This document shows positions 8,688-18,178 of a DNA stretch of 64,000 nt, one piece after another. Origin of the DNA: Bordetella parapertussis (GTDB lineage: Bacteria > Pseudomonadota > Gammaproteobacteria > Burkholderiales > SG8-41). The stretch lies in NCBI GenBank assembly GCA_945901405.1, contig CAMDLH010000001.1, positions 1-64,000 on the forward strand. The letters run 5' to 3'. The notes below the pieces were generated by a model that saw only the letters and a list, made by a program, of their open reading frames with translations, had not been told where the DNA came from and did not search any database. The number at the start of each line of letters is the position of its first letter. The stretch's first letter is position 1. The translations under genes and the position numbers were made by a program.

Positions 8688-9629
8688 TTAACGCTGTACC
8701 CGATTCATCATGCCGCCCGGCCGGCCCTCCAGAAAACAGCGCACATTGGTTTCGATGATCGGCCAGGTCATCGCCAGATTGTCATCGCTGCTGCCGGAGC
8801 AATGCGCGGTGATGAGCACGTTGTCCATGTCCCAGAACGGGCTGTCTTTCGGCAGCGGCTCGGTGCGGAACACATCGAGTCCCGCGCCGGCGATGCGTTT
8901 GTTTTTCAGTGCGTCTAGCAAGGCATTTTCGTCGCACAGGCCGCCACGCGCGAGATTGAGCAGATAGGCGCTGGGTTTCATCGCCGACAATATTTTGGCG
9001 TTGATCAGGCTATCCATCTCGCGTGAGTACGGCGTGAGCACCACCAGAAAATCCGCGCGTGCGGCGGCTTGTTCGAGCTGCGCGTAAGCGTAAACCTGGT
9101 CGAACCCTTCGACATCGCGCGGCGTTGCGCTGACACCCAGCACCGTCATGCCAAAGGCCTTGCAGCGCGGAGCAAGCGCTTTGGCGATGAGGCCGAGGCC
9201 GGTGATGACCACGGTTTTGCCGTGCAGCCGCACTTGCGTCCAGCGCTTCCAGATATGCCTTTTTTGATTGTCGTGCATGCGCGGATAGTCGCGCGCGAGA
9301 TTGAGCATGTAGAGAAACGCCATCTCCGCCATCTGCGGGCCGTGGATGCCGCGCGTGGTGGTGAGCACCACATCGGGCCGCAGCGTGCGCGAACCTGCGA
9401 TGGCGTCAAAGCCCGTGGTCATCGCGTGTATCCACTTGAGCCTGGTTGCCTGGGCGAGCCGCTCGTCGTTAAAGCCGTGGCCCGCCGCCATGATGATGTC
9501 GGCCTCGTGAAAGCGCGGCACGGATTCAGGCAGATCGGGCGCGGTGATGACTTCGATGCCGGGAAAGGATTGTTTCAGTTTGGGCGCGAAATATTCCGCG
9601 TCGCGATGGGCGAACAGTATCGTGGTCAT
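8688..9629 (-). CDS. D-2-hydroxyacid dehydrogenase family protein
   Basis: A 313-residue NAD(P)-dependent oxidoreductase of the phosphoglycerate/glyoxylate dehydrogenase family. The dinucleotide site is 'VVITGLGLIAKALAPR' (about 140-155), with Ala where the third Gly is usual. The catalytic set is visible: Arg228 in 'NLARGG', Glu257 in 'FRTEPLP' and His276 in 'TAHCSGS'. It would interconvert a 2-keto acid and a D-2-hydroxy acid in the cytosol. The start lies 5 bases after the stop of the upstream Bug receptor, so transporter and enzyme probably share a hydroxy-acid substrate. Confidence 0.88.
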   Translation of the reverse strand: MTTILFAHRDAEYFAPKLKQSFPGIEVITAPDLPESVPRFHEADIIMAAGHGFNDERLAQATRLKWIHAMTTGFDAIAGSRTLRPDVVLTTTRGIHGPQMAEMAFLYMLNLARDYPRMHDNQKRHIWKRWTQVRLHGKTVVITGLGLIAKALAPRCKAFGMTVLGVSATPRDVEGFDQVYAYAQLEQAAARADFLVVLTPYSREMDSLINAKILSAMKPSAYLLNLARGGLCDENALLDALKNKRIAGAGLDVFRTEPLPKDSPFWDMDNVLITAHCSGSSDDNLAMTWPIIETNVRCFLEGRPGGMMNRVQR

Positions 9630-9634
9630 GATTT

Positions 9635-10612
9635 TCAGGTTCCAGTGTCGCCCTTGAGCCCGGCTTCTTTCACCAGCTTGCCGAATTTGGCGAATTCCGC
9701 TTTCAGATAATCACGGAATTGTTCGGGCGTGCCGCTGGTAATGATGGAACCTACCGCTGCATGTTTCTCGACAATGTCGGGCAGTTTCAGCACCGCGGCG
9801 AATTCGCGATTCAAGCGCTCGATGATGGCGCGTGGCGTGCGCGCTGGCGCGCCGAGCGCGGTCCATGATGAATTTTCGTATCCGGGCACACCGGCCTCGG
9901 CGATGGTCGGCAGCTCAGGCAGCGAGGGCAGTCGAATCGCGCCGGTGGTGGCGAGTGCACGCAGCTTGCCTGATTTGACGTGCGGCAGCGTGGTGATCAC
10001 GGTGTTGAACATGACTTGCGTGTGGCCGCCGATGACTTCGGTCATCGCGGGCGCGGCGCCTTTGTATTGCACGCCGGTCATGCGCACTTTCGTCATCGAG
10101 TTAAATAACTCGGCGGACACATGGCTGTAGCCGCCCATGCCGCCGGATGCGTAGTTGAGCGCGCCGGGTTTTTGTTGCGCCAATGCGATCAGGTCTTTCA
10201 CCGTCTTCGCCGCGACCGAAGGATGCACCACCAGCACACCCGGCGTGGTTGCGATTTGAATAATCGGCGCGAAATCTTTTTGTGTGTCGTACGCAAGCTT
10301 GCTGAAATGCGGCGTCACCGCCCACGCGCCGACCGTGGCGCTGACCAGCGTGTAGCCATCGGCGGGCGCGCGCGCGACGATTTCCATGCCGACAATGCCG
10401 CCGCCTCCGCCACGGTTATCGATCACCACCGGTTGTGCAAAACGTTGCGATAACTTTTCACCGAGCATGCGCGCCTGTATGTCGGGCGTGCCGCCGGGCG
10501 GCACCGGCACCACCAGACGTATCGCCTTGTCGGGATACGCGGCGTGCGAGGGCGCCGCTGCGCATGCGCTCGCAACAGCAATCATCAGCAACGAGCGGCG
10601 AAGGCGGGGCAT
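9635..10612 (-). CDS. Bug/TctC-family solute-binding protein, linked to hydroxyacid dehydrogenase
   Basis: A 325-residue receptor with a signal peptide (about 1-24, ending PSHAA) and 'YPDKAIRLVVPVPPGGTPD'. It heads a two-gene operon with the D-2-hydroxyacid dehydrogenase. The start ATG is preceded by AACATTATTTT with no Shine-Dalgarno sequence and lies 9 bases from a copy of the dispersed AT-rich motif. Weak ribosome binding or leaderless translation is therefore possible. It is quite similar to the receptor at 6972 in its second lobe, suggesting paralogy. Confidence 0.92.
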   Translation of the reverse strand: MPRLRRSLLMIAVASACAAAPSHAAYPDKAIRLVVPVPPGGTPDIQARMLGEKLSQRFAQPVVIDNRGGGGGIVGMEIVARAPADGYTLVSATVGAWAVTPHFSKLAYDTQKDFAPIIQIATTPGVLVVHPSVAAKTVKDLIALAQQKPGALNYASGGMGGYSHVSAELFNSMTKVRMTGVQYKGAAPAMTEVIGGHTQVMFNTVITTLPHVKSGKLRALATTGAIRLPSLPELPTIAEAGVPGYENSSWTALGAPARTPRAIIERLNREFAAVLKLPDIVEKHAAVGSIITSGTPEQFRDYLKAEFAKFGKLVKEAGLKGDTGT

Positions 10613-10620
10613 AAAATAAT

Positions 10621-10645
10621 GTTTAAAAACAATAACTTACGTTAC
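10621..10645 (+). repeat. Dispersed AT-rich motif, copy 2
   Basis: GTTTAAAAACA-ATAAC-TTACG-TTAC. Relative to the minus-strand receptor gene at 9635-10612 the motif lies in reverse orientation, with its A-rich end 9 bases from the start codon. It occupies the 50-base gap between two same-strand receptor genes. Confidence 0.75.
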
Positions 10646-10662
10646 AACATCGAAGGGGGGCG

Positions 10663-11661
10663 TCAATCCACTTTCGCCTTCAGCGTCCTCGCGATCATCG
10701 CGTATTTCTCCACTTCGCTCTTGATCAATGCCGCGAATGCCTCCACCGTGCCGCCGACGGGCTCCGTGCCGTTGGCGGCATATTTTTCCAGCAGGCTGGG
10801 CGAGACCATGGCTTTGTTCACTGCGTCGTTCAGACGCGCGATGACGGCCTTGGACACCCCCATGGGCGTGATTAACCCGGCCCACACCGTCACGTCATAA
10901 CCGGGCACGCCGGCCTCGGCGATGGGCGGCAGTTCGGGAAAAGCCGCCACGCGTTTTAGCCCGGTGATGGCGATACCGCGCAGGCGGCCCGCGCGGTGAT
11001 GCGGCGAAATCGAACTCGTGCTTTCGAAAATCAGTTGCACCTGCCCGCTCATCATATCGGTCATCGCCTGCGCGCCGCCCTTGTAGGGAACGTGTGCGAT
11101 GCTCACCTTGGCCATCTGCTTGAACAATTCGCCGGCCAGATGGCCCGGCGTGCCGTTGCCTGAAGAGCCATTCAACAGCTTGCCCGGATTGGCCCTGGCA
11201 TGCGCAATCAGCTCGCGCACCGATTTCACCGGCAGCAGATTCGTCACGGCGAGCATCTGGCTGCCGGTGTTGGTCTGCGCAATCGGCTGCACGTCCTTCA
11301 GCACGTCATAGGGCACGCTGGGCAAGATGCTGCGATTAATCGCCAGCCCGCCGATGTTGCCGTAGCCGACGGTGTAGCCGTCGGGCGCGGCGCGCACCAC
11401 CATGTCGATGCCGATGGTGAGTCCGCCGCCGGGCCGGTTATCCACCACCACCTGCTGGCCGAGGATGCGCGTGAGTTCATGCGCGATGATGCGCGCCGAG
11501 GTGTCCGACGCGCTGCCCGCGGCCTGCGGCACGATGTAGCGTATCGGGCGGTCGGGGTACTGCGCGGCGGCATGCGTTGTTGCCGCACAAGCCACGGCAA
11601 AAAACGAACCAATCGCAAACTTCTTTGCGGTGAACCTAGGGTAGGCGTGATGACTGTTCAT
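10663..11661 (-). CDS. Bug/TctC-family solute-binding protein
   Basis: A 332-residue receptor whose signal peptide has a longer, basic N-region (MNSHHAYPRFTAKKFAIG) and cleaves near THAAAQ. Then comes 'YPDRPIRYIVPQAAGSASD', where the Gly-Gly loop is replaced by AAGSA. That puts it in a variant pocket class relative to the receptor at 9635. It lies on the same strand just downstream of an MmgE/PrpD-fold gene (gap 86 bases), so the two probably form a catabolic unit. The start has only a weak ribosome site. Confidence 0.92.
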   Translation of the reverse strand: MNSHHAYPRFTAKKFAIGSFFAVACAATTHAAAQYPDRPIRYIVPQAAGSASDTSARIIAHELTRILGQQVVVDNRPGGGLTIGIDMVVRAAPDGYTVGYGNIGGLAINRSILPSVPYDVLKDVQPIAQTNTGSQMLAVTNLLPVKSVRELIAHARANPGKLLNGSSGNGTPGHLAGELFKQMAKVSIAHVPYKGGAQAMTDMMSGQVQLIFESTSSISPHHRAGRLRGIAITGLKRVAAFPELPPIAEAGVPGYDVTVWAGLITPMGVSKAVIARLNDAVNKAMVSPSLLEKYAANGTEPVGGTVEAFAALIKSEVEKYAMIARTLKAKVD

Positions 11662-11747
11662 GATGGTTTCTACCAGCGGTGGATCAATCGGTGTTCGGAA
11701 TCAGAGGCTATCAGAAAATACCCTCAACTTCGCACTCGCGTTGTGTG

Positions 11748-13094
11748 TCAGCCCAATCGCAACTCACGCACATCGCCGAGGCTTTCGAGCGATTGAAAGG
11801 CGTCGAAGATACCGCGCGCGTGTTCGCGTGGCAGGCTCGCCGTCAGCAGGCTGAATTTATCCCATAGTTGGGTGGCGTCCAGCGGCTGTTGCGGCATGCC
11901 GGGAAAGTAGAGCTGATCCTGCGTGATTTCGCGGCCGTTTTTCAGTCGAACGACAACGCGGCTTGCGAGCTTGTTGTCCTTGGGTCCGTCCGCATACAAC
12001 GCCAGGCTGACCTTGCGGCACAACGCGCGTATCGCCGGGTCGTTCAGCGATTCGTCGCAGAACACCCTGGGGTCGCGCGGGTTGCGATAGAACGCGAGTG
12101 CGACGCTGAACTGCGTGCTGTATTGCGCCATCGCCAGATCGCGCGGTTCGGTAATCGCGTGGTGGCTCACCAGCTTGTCGTTGCCGAATACACGTATCGA
12201 GTCGATGTCGTCGCCTGTGATGCCGTGTTTGTTTTTGATTTCCAGCGCGGCGGTCACCGCGACATGCGCGGTGCTGTGGCAGGCGTAACACTTGAGCACC
12301 GTGCGCAGCGTCTTCCACACCGTTCCGAGATCAGCGGTCAAACATGCCAGCTCCGGGTCACGGCAAAACGTATTGAGAAAACCGTATTGGCCTTCCAGCA
12401 CTTGCGGCGGCCCGCTGAACCCGTCGCGCGCCAGTTCGGCGGCGAGTATCGCGCCCTCGCTGGCGCGCCCCTGATGCAGACGCTTCACCATGCCGCCGCC
12501 GGATTTCGAGAATTCCAGCAGGCCCGAACACAACGAGCCAGCGATGCCCAGCGCGTCCGCGAGTTGCTTCGTGTCAAGCCCCATCAATCGGCCGGCGACG
12601 ACGGCGCCGCCGAACACACCAAGCAAACCCGGCGCATGAAAGCCGAGTCCCTCGCTGGTGTGGTGCGCCGCCTGGCCAATGCGGTACATCACTTCCGCGC
12701 CCGCGACGAACGCGGTGATCAGCTCACGGCCGCTGCTGCCGCGCGCCTGCGCCGCGGCGAGGCCCGGCGCGGTGAGCGAAGCGCCCGGATGCGCGCCCAC
12801 GCTCGGCTGACACATGCTGTCGAGCTCGAACGCATGCGCGAAAGCGCCGTTCACCATCGCCGCGAACGGCGGCTGCATTCGCAGTCCCGCGCCGATCACC
12901 GTGCACGGCCCGGCCGCGCTGTTTCGACGCGCGTAGTCGAGAATGATTTTGCTCCATGGCAGCGTGGCGCCGAAAACAGCAGCGCCCACGGTGTCGGCCA
13001 TGATGTCTTTTGCGCGCCCGGCAACCTGCGCGGGTATGTCGTCGTAAGACAGATCGAGCGCGAATTGGGCGAGTGTTTGCGAGGCAGTGGTCAT
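11748..13094 (-). CDS. MmgE/PrpD family protein
   Basis: A 448-residue protein of the MmgE/PrpD fold, which includes 2-methylcitrate dehydratase, iminodisuccinate epimerase and cis-aconitate decarboxylase. The family-typical 'GPCTVIGAGLRMQPPFAAMVNGAFAHAFELDS' region and 'KCYACHSTAHVAVTAALEI' are present. The ATG at 13094 (MTTASQ) is chosen because the upstream extension is unlike the family and runs toward the next gene. It lies between two Bug receptors on the same strand. The exact substrate, probably a tricarboxylate-like acid, cannot be assigned. Confidence 0.88.
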   Translation of the reverse strand: MTTASQTLAQFALDLSYDDIPAQVAGRAKDIMADTVGAAVFGATLPWSKIILDYARRNSAAGPCTVIGAGLRMQPPFAAMVNGAFAHAFELDSMCQPSVGAHPGASLTAPGLAAAQARGSSGRELITAFVAGAEVMYRIGQAAHHTSEGLGFHAPGLLGVFGGAVVAGRLMGLDTKQLADALGIAGSLCSGLLEFSKSGGGMVKRLHQGRASEGAILAAELARDGFSGPPQVLEGQYGFLNTFCRDPELACLTADLGTVWKTLRTVLKCYACHSTAHVAVTAALEIKNKHGITGDDIDSIRVFGNDKLVSHHAITEPRDLAMAQYSTQFSVALAFYRNPRDPRVFCDESLNDPAIRALCRKVSLALYADGPKDNKLASRVVVRLKNGREITQDQLYFPGMPQQPLDATQLWDKFSLLTASLPREHARGIFDAFQSLESLGDVRELRLG

Positions 13095-13140
13095 GTTGAA
13101 TGCGGGTGGCGTGTTGATTTTGTTGACGGGGATTTCAAAG

Positions 13141-14151
13141 CTAATCGACTTTGATGCCGGCATCCTTGACCAGTTTGGTCCACAGCGCAAGTTCATGTCT
13201 GACGGTGGCCGCGCATTGTTCGGGCGTGCTGCCTACCGGTTCCGCGCCCGCTGCAAACAAACTTCTTTGCACGTCCGTTTCGGCGACGGCCTTGACGATT
13301 TCCTGATTGAGGCGGGTGACGATGGGCTTGGGCAACCCTTTCGGTCCAAGCAACGCGAACCACGGACTTGAGTCGAAGCCCGGCAGCCCTTGTTCGGAGA
13401 GCGTGGGAATCTCGGTGAATATGCGCGAGCGTTTCAATCCGGATACGCCCAACGCCTTGAGCCGCTGTGATTTCACATGCGGCATCGCGCCGGGCGAACT
13501 GGCGAACACCAACTGGATTTCACCGCTCAAGGCCGCGGCGAACACGATGCCGGAGCCTTTGTAAGGTATATGCACGATGTTCGTGCGCGTGACGTACTTG
13601 AAAAGCTCGCCAGAAAGGTGGCTTTGCGAGCCCACGCCCGCCGAGCCGTAGTTAAGCGAGCCGGGTTTGGCGCGCGCCAGCGCGATCAGTTCCTTGAGCG
13701 AGGATGCCGCGACCGTGGATGCGGCCAGCAGCACGTGCGGCGCGGTCGCTATGGTCGAGATTGGCGTGAAGTCCCGGATGGTGTCGTACGGCAGTTTGGG
13801 ATTGAGCGCCTGATTCGCGCCGTGCGAACTGTTGTTCGTCACCGTCAGCGTATAACCATCGGGCGCGGCTCTTGCGACGATCTCGCTGCCGAGCACGCCG
13901 CCGGCGCCCCCGCGGTTATCGACGACCACTGATTGCCCCATGCTATCGCTCAGTTTGCGCGCCATCAGCCTGCCGGTGAAATCAACGCCGCCGCCCGGTG
14001 CAAAAGGCACAACCAGCCGCAGCGCACGATCGGGATATCCCTGCGCCAAGACCTGATTTGCGGCCGCCGCAAGCAACAGCAAGGCGCCGCCTCGCGCGAA
14101 ACGCAGGCGTAACAACAAGACTTCTTTCCAATCGTGTAAAGATTTTTGCAT
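13141..14151 (-). CDS. Bug/TctC-family solute-binding protein
   Basis: A 336-residue receptor. The long open frame upstream is the antisense of the divergent MmgE gene, so the ATG at 14151 (MQKSLHDWKE) is taken. It gives a basic N-region, a hydrophobic stretch and cleavage near VLAQG, then 'YPDRALRLVVPFAPGGGVD'. 'LNYGSAGVGSQSHL' and 'NIVHIPYKGSG' match the family. It heads the minus-strand run 14151 to 10663 (receptor, MmgE, receptor) and is divergent from a second MmgE gene, so the 112-base gap must carry promoters both ways. Confidence 0.92.
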   Translation of the reverse strand: MQKSLHDWKEVLLLRLRFARGGALLLLAAAANQVLAQGYPDRALRLVVPFAPGGGVDFTGRLMARKLSDSMGQSVVVDNRGGAGGVLGSEIVARAAPDGYTLTVTNNSSHGANQALNPKLPYDTIRDFTPISTIATAPHVLLAASTVAASSLKELIALARAKPGSLNYGSAGVGSQSHLSGELFKYVTRTNIVHIPYKGSGIVFAAALSGEIQLVFASSPGAMPHVKSQRLKALGVSGLKRSRIFTEIPTLSEQGLPGFDSSPWFALLGPKGLPKPIVTRLNQEIVKAVAETDVQRSLFAAGAEPVGSTPEQCAATVRHELALWTKLVKDAGIKVD

Positions 14152-14216
14152 GCCGCCGGCGACTTTACTTGAGGCGTCGGCGCACCGCAAATGCGCGAGC
14201 GTCGCGGCGCTACCGC

Positions 14217-14222
14217 TATAAT
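14217..14222 (+). promoter_or_regulatory. Candidate -10 box (TATAAT) for the MmgE operon
   Basis: A perfect TATAAT lies 41 bases upstream of the MmgE start at 14264, in the gap shared with the divergent receptor. No good -35 box is seen 17 bases upstream, so the assignment is tentative. Confidence 0.35.
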
Positions 14223-14263
14223 TGCCGGCAACCCTCCGCGATTTTTTCATCGAAGGAAATCTC

Positions 14264-15631
14264 ATGTCCACCACGCGGCTTGCCCGCTTTGTCACCGCAA
14301 CCCAAGCCGCGGACATGCCGCGCGCGCTGCTCGACGCGGCGCTTGACGCGGTGATGGATACCATGTCGGTCGGCCTCGCCGGCGCGATGGAGCCGGTAAG
14401 CGAACTGGTGGCGCAATGGACAGCCGAAAACTCCGGGCGCGCCGCGGCCACGGTATGGGGGCGCCGCATCAAGGCCTCCGCCGTGGAAGCGGCGTTCGCG
14501 AATGCAATCGCGGCGCACGCGCTGGATTTCGATGACACCTTGCCGACCATGCGCGGCCACCCCAGCGCGGTGCTGGTGCCCACGGCGCTGGCGGTGGCAG
14601 AAGACACCGGGGCGAGCGGCAGGGATGTGTTGGCGGCCTACGTCATCGGTCTTGAGGTCGCGGGCAAACTTGGCCGCGCCGCGAACGAGGCATTGTTCAA
14701 ACAGGGTTGGCACACTACGCCCACATTGGGTGTATTCGCGGCAACGGCGGTTGCCGCGCGTTTGTGGGGACTTGATGCCGAGGCATTGCAGCGCGCGTGG
14801 GGGCTCGCGGCCTCGCAGGTCGGTGGCCTGATGCGCAACTTTGGCACGATGACCAAGCCGTTCCACGCGGGGCACGCGGCGCGCTGCGGCATGTTCTCCG
14901 CGTGGATGGCCAAACGCGGGTTTACCGCCGATGCGGAAATTCTGGACGGCCGCAAGGGCGTGTTTTTCACCTATGGCGGGGTCGAGGCGGCCGCGCTGGA
15001 AAACGCGTTCGAGCGGCTGGGCGATCCATGGGAAATCACCGCGCCGGGCGTCTACGTCAAGGGCTGGCCATGCTGTTACTGCAATCACCGCCCGATCGGC
15101 GGGTTGCTGCAACTCATGGCGCGGCACGCCATCAATGTTGATGAGATCAATTCGGTTGCCGTTGGATTCCTGCCGGGCTCGGACGATGCGCTGCTCAGCG
15201 ACAATCCGCAGACCGGGCTGGAAGGCAAATTCAGCATCGAATATTCCATGGCCGCAACCATGCTCGACCGCGAACTTACGCTGAAAGTCTTTACCGACAA
15301 GATGGTGCGGCGGCCGCGCATACGCGAGCTGATGAAACGCGTGCGGCGTTACCGTATCGAGGACAGCAAGATTTATTCGGGCGTTGTCGGCTACACCGAT
15401 GTGACGGTGGAGACGCAACGCGGCAGCTTCAAGCTGCGCGTCGACAAGACGCCGGGTTCACCGGATTGGCCGTTGAGCGCCGACACGCGTAGCCGCAAGT
15501 TTCTCGATTGCAGCGAACGCGTACTGGGCGCCGCGGGGGCGCGGCGTCTGCTCGAAGTCGCGCGCAATTTGCACGATTTGCCCAGCGTGCGTCCATTGCT
15601 CGATGCCGCCGTGCCGCGGCAGACGCCATGA
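14264..15631 (+). CDS. MmgE/PrpD family protein
   Basis: A 455-residue MmgE/PrpD-fold protein, divergent from the other copies ('MSTTRLARFVTATQAADMPR' start, 'AIAAHALDFDDTLP', 'KGWPCCYCNHRPIGGL'). 'DFDDT' and the His/Cys-rich segment are in the positions where the family has active-site residues. The ATG at 14264 follows GAAGGAAA. Its stop overlaps the start of a Bug receptor (ATGA), and a flavoprotein follows. This supports a role in converting the acid that the receptor captures. Confidence 0.88.
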   Translation: MSTTRLARFVTATQAADMPRALLDAALDAVMDTMSVGLAGAMEPVSELVAQWTAENSGRAAATVWGRRIKASAVEAAFANAIAAHALDFDDTLPTMRGHPSAVLVPTALAVAEDTGASGRDVLAAYVIGLEVAGKLGRAANEALFKQGWHTTPTLGVFAATAVAARLWGLDAEALQRAWGLAASQVGGLMRNFGTMTKPFHAGHAARCGMFSAWMAKRGFTADAEILDGRKGVFFTYGGVEAAALENAFERLGDPWEITAPGVYVKGWPCCYCNHRPIGGLLQLMARHAINVDEINSVAVGFLPGSDDALLSDNPQTGLEGKFSIEYSMAATMLDRELTLKVFTDKMVRRPRIRELMKRVRRYRIEDSKIYSGVVGYTDVTVETQRGSFKLRVDKTPGSPDWPLSADTRSRKFLDCSERVLGAAGARRLLEVARNLHDLPSVRPLLDAAVPRQTP

Positions 15632-16632
15632 AGTTGCAGCGAATATTGCGCGTTTGCTGCGTGCTGGCGATGCTGGCCGCCGGTTACGCGGACGACACGC
15701 ATGCGCAAGGCGAACGCACACGGCCAGGTGCCCAGGACTATCCGCAAAAACCCATACGCTGGTTGATCGGTTTCGCGCCGGGCGGCGGGCAGACCGTGCT
15801 GGTTCGGCTGGCCGGCCAAAAACTGACCGAACGCTGGGGCGTTTCGATCATTGTCGATAACCGGCCGGGCGCGGGCGGAACCATCGCGATGGATCTGGCC
15901 GCCAACGCGCCGCCGGATGGATACACCGTGCTGAATTTATCGAGCAGCATGGCGATCAACGCCGGGTTGATTACCAAGGTGTCGTTCAATATACACGAAG
16001 CATACGCGCCAGTGACGCGCCTGACTTCCCAGCCGTATCTGCTGGTGGCGCATCCCTCGCTGCCCGCGAAAAACATCAAGGAACTGATCGCGCTGGCGCG
16101 TGCCAGCCCCGGCAAGCTCAATTATGGTTCGTCGGGCACCGGATCATTGGGACATCTTGCCATGGAGTTGTTCAATCACATGGCGAAGATACAAATCACC
16201 CATGTGCCGTATAAGGGCACCGGCCAGACGCTGATCGACCTGCTCGGCGGACAGATCGGCATTGCGACCTCGAGCATTATCGCGGCCGTGCCGCATATCA
16301 AGACCGGCAGACTGCGCGCGCTGGCGGTGACGACGAGCCGGCGATCATCGATACTTCCCGAGGTTCCCGCGATCGCCGAAAGTGGATTGGCGGGTTACGG
16401 CGTCGATGGCTGGTACGGTCTTGTCGTGCCGCGCAACGTGCCGCAGGAGATCGTGGCGAAACTGAATCGCGAGATCGGCGGCATCATGGCGCTGCCCGAT
16501 GTGAGAGCGGCGCTGCTTGCGGACGGCGCGGAACCGGCGAGCGGAACGCCCGCCGAGTTTCAGGCGACAATCGCCGATGAAATAAAAAAATGGACCAATC
16601 TGGTGCGCACGTCCGGTGTGCGCCTGAATTGA
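15628..16632 (+). CDS. Bug/TctC-family solute-binding protein, coupled to MmgE
   Basis: A 334-residue receptor translationally coupled to the MmgE gene by an ATGA overlap. The signal peptide (about 1-27) is followed by a short linker and 'YPQKPIRWLIGFAPGGGQT', in which the usual Asp of the ligand loop is Thr. 'LNYGSSGTGSLGHLA' and 'QITHVPYKGTG' follow. The open frame extends upstream inside the MmgE gene, but only the ATG at 15628 gives a signal peptide. A TcuA-like flavoprotein follows 49 bases later. Confidence 0.93.
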   Translation: MKLQRILRVCCVLAMLAAGYADDTHAQGERTRPGAQDYPQKPIRWLIGFAPGGGQTVLVRLAGQKLTERWGVSIIVDNRPGAGGTIAMDLAANAPPDGYTVLNLSSSMAINAGLITKVSFNIHEAYAPVTRLTSQPYLLVAHPSLPAKNIKELIALARASPGKLNYGSSGTGSLGHLAMELFNHMAKIQITHVPYKGTGQTLIDLLGGQIGIATSSIIAAVPHIKTGRLRALAVTTSRRSSILPEVPAIAESGLAGYGVDGWYGLVVPRNVPQEIVAKLNREIGGIMALPDVRAALLADGAEPASGTPAEFQATIADEIKKWTNLVRTSGVRLN

Positions 16633-16681
16633 AGGGGGCGCGCGCCGCGAGCGGCCAAACAGTAACAAGGGAGATTCAAGC

Positions 16682-18178
16682 GTGACGTCGGATTCGCAAG
16701 TGGATGTAATCGTGGTGGGCGGCGGCAATGCGGCCTTGTGCGCGGCGCTGTCCGCGCGCGAGGCCGGCGCCAGCGTGGCGTTGTTCGAGCGCGCACCAGA
16801 GGATCAGCGCGGCGGCAACAGCGGGTTCGCGGGCGGCAACTGGCGCGTGGTTTACGACGGTGTTAACGACATCAAGAAGCTGGTGCCGGACCTCACCGCC
16901 GAGGAAATCGCCAATACCGATTTTGGCAGTTACAGCGAAGCACAATTCTTCGACGACATGGCGCGTGTGACGCAGTACCGCACCAACCCGGATTTGTGCG
17001 AGGTCATCGTCAAGCGCAGTCTCGACACGCTGACATGGATGCGCGGCAAGGGCGTGCGGTTTTTGCCGTATTACGGCCGGCAATCGTTCAAGGTGGATGG
17101 GCGCGTCAAGTTCTGGGGCGGGCTTACGATCACGGTTTCCGGCGGCGGCATCGGCGTGGTGGATGCGCTGTTCGCGGCGGCGAAGCGCGATGGCGTGCGC
17201 GTCGCTTACGACAGCCGCGTCACGCGTTTGCTCAGCGATGAAAACGGTGTGCACGGCGTCGAAGTCGTGTGCGAACGCAAAACCGAACAGGTGCGCGCGA
17301 AATCCGTGGTGGTGGCGTGCGGCGGATTCGAGGCTAACGTCGAGTGGCGTACGCGCTACCTCGGGCGCGGCTGGGATCTTGCAAAAGTGCGCGGCTCGCG
17401 TTTTAACACCGGCGACGGCATACGCATGGCGCTGGATATCGGCGCGCAGGCGTATGGCCATTGGTCGGGCTGCCACGCGGTGGGCTGGGAACGTTATGCC
17501 ACGGATTACGGCGAAGTCGCGCTGCGCACCAGCTTTCAGCGGCATTCGTATCCCTACGGACTGATGATCAATGCCACGGGCAAACGCTTTGTCGATGAGG
17601 GCGCCGATCTGCGGCCTTACACCTACGCCAAATACGGGCACGTCGTGCTGGAGCAGCCGGGGCAGTTTGCGTGGCAGGTCTACGATGCCAAGGTTACGCA
17701 TCTATTGCGCGAGGAATATCGCGGCCGGCACGTGACCAAGGTCGTGGCAAACACGATCGAAGAGTTGGTGACAAAACTGGAAGGTGTCGATCCGGCGCAG
17801 GCGCTCAAAACCATCACCGAATACAACGCCGCGGCGGGCAACGGCGGGCCGTTCAATCCCACGGTCAAGGATGGGCTGTCCACCACGGGGCTGGCGATAC
17901 CGAAATCGAACTGGGCGCTCAAGCTCGACACGCCGCCGTACGAGGCGTACGCGATCACCTGCGGCGTGACGTTTACCTTTGGCGGCATCAAGATCAACAC
18001 CGGAACGGAAGTGGTGGATGTGATGGATCAGCCGATCCCGGGGCTGTTCGCGGCGGGCGAGGCCGTGGGTGGAATTTTCTACTTCAACTATCCGGGCGGC
18101 TCGGGGCTGACCAGTGGCGCGGTGTTTGGCAAGGTGGCGGGCGCATCGGCGGCGGCGTTTGCCGCCGCTAGGCGGTGA
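16682..18178 (+). CDS. FAD-dependent tricarballylate dehydrogenase-like flavoprotein (TcuA/fumarate reductase family)
   Basis: A 498-residue flavoprotein. The FAD-binding motif is 'VIVVGGGNAALCAALSAREAGASV' near residues 9-30, followed by 'ERAPEDQRGGNSGF'. The C-terminus 'GLFAAGEAVGGIFYFNYPGGSGLTSGAVFGKVAG' closes the FAD site as in the fumarate reductase/TcuA family. TcuA oxidises tricarballylate to cis-aconitate, and such enzymes accept related acids. The GTG start has an AGGGAG ribosome site. It belongs with the upstream MmgE and receptor genes as a likely tricarboxylate-type catabolic unit. Its last 11 bases overlap the 3' end of the convergent MmgE gene. Confidence 0.82.
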   Translation: MTSDSQVDVIVVGGGNAALCAALSAREAGASVALFERAPEDQRGGNSGFAGGNWRVVYDGVNDIKKLVPDLTAEEIANTDFGSYSEAQFFDDMARVTQYRTNPDLCEVIVKRSLDTLTWMRGKGVRFLPYYGRQSFKVDGRVKFWGGLTITVSGGGIGVVDALFAAAKRDGVRVAYDSRVTRLLSDENGVHGVEVVCERKTEQVRAKSVVVACGGFEANVEWRTRYLGRGWDLAKVRGSRFNTGDGIRMALDIGAQAYGHWSGCHAVGWERYATDYGEVALRTSFQRHSYPYGLMINATGKRFVDEGADLRPYTYAKYGHVVLEQPGQFAWQVYDAKVTHLLREEYRGRHVTKVVANTIEELVTKLEGVDPAQALKTITEYNAAAGNGGPFNPTVKDGLSTTGLAIPKSNWALKLDTPPYEAYAITCGVTFTFGGIKINTGTEVVDVMDQPIPGLFAAGEAVGGIFYFNYPGGSGLTSGAVFGKVAGASAAAFAAARR

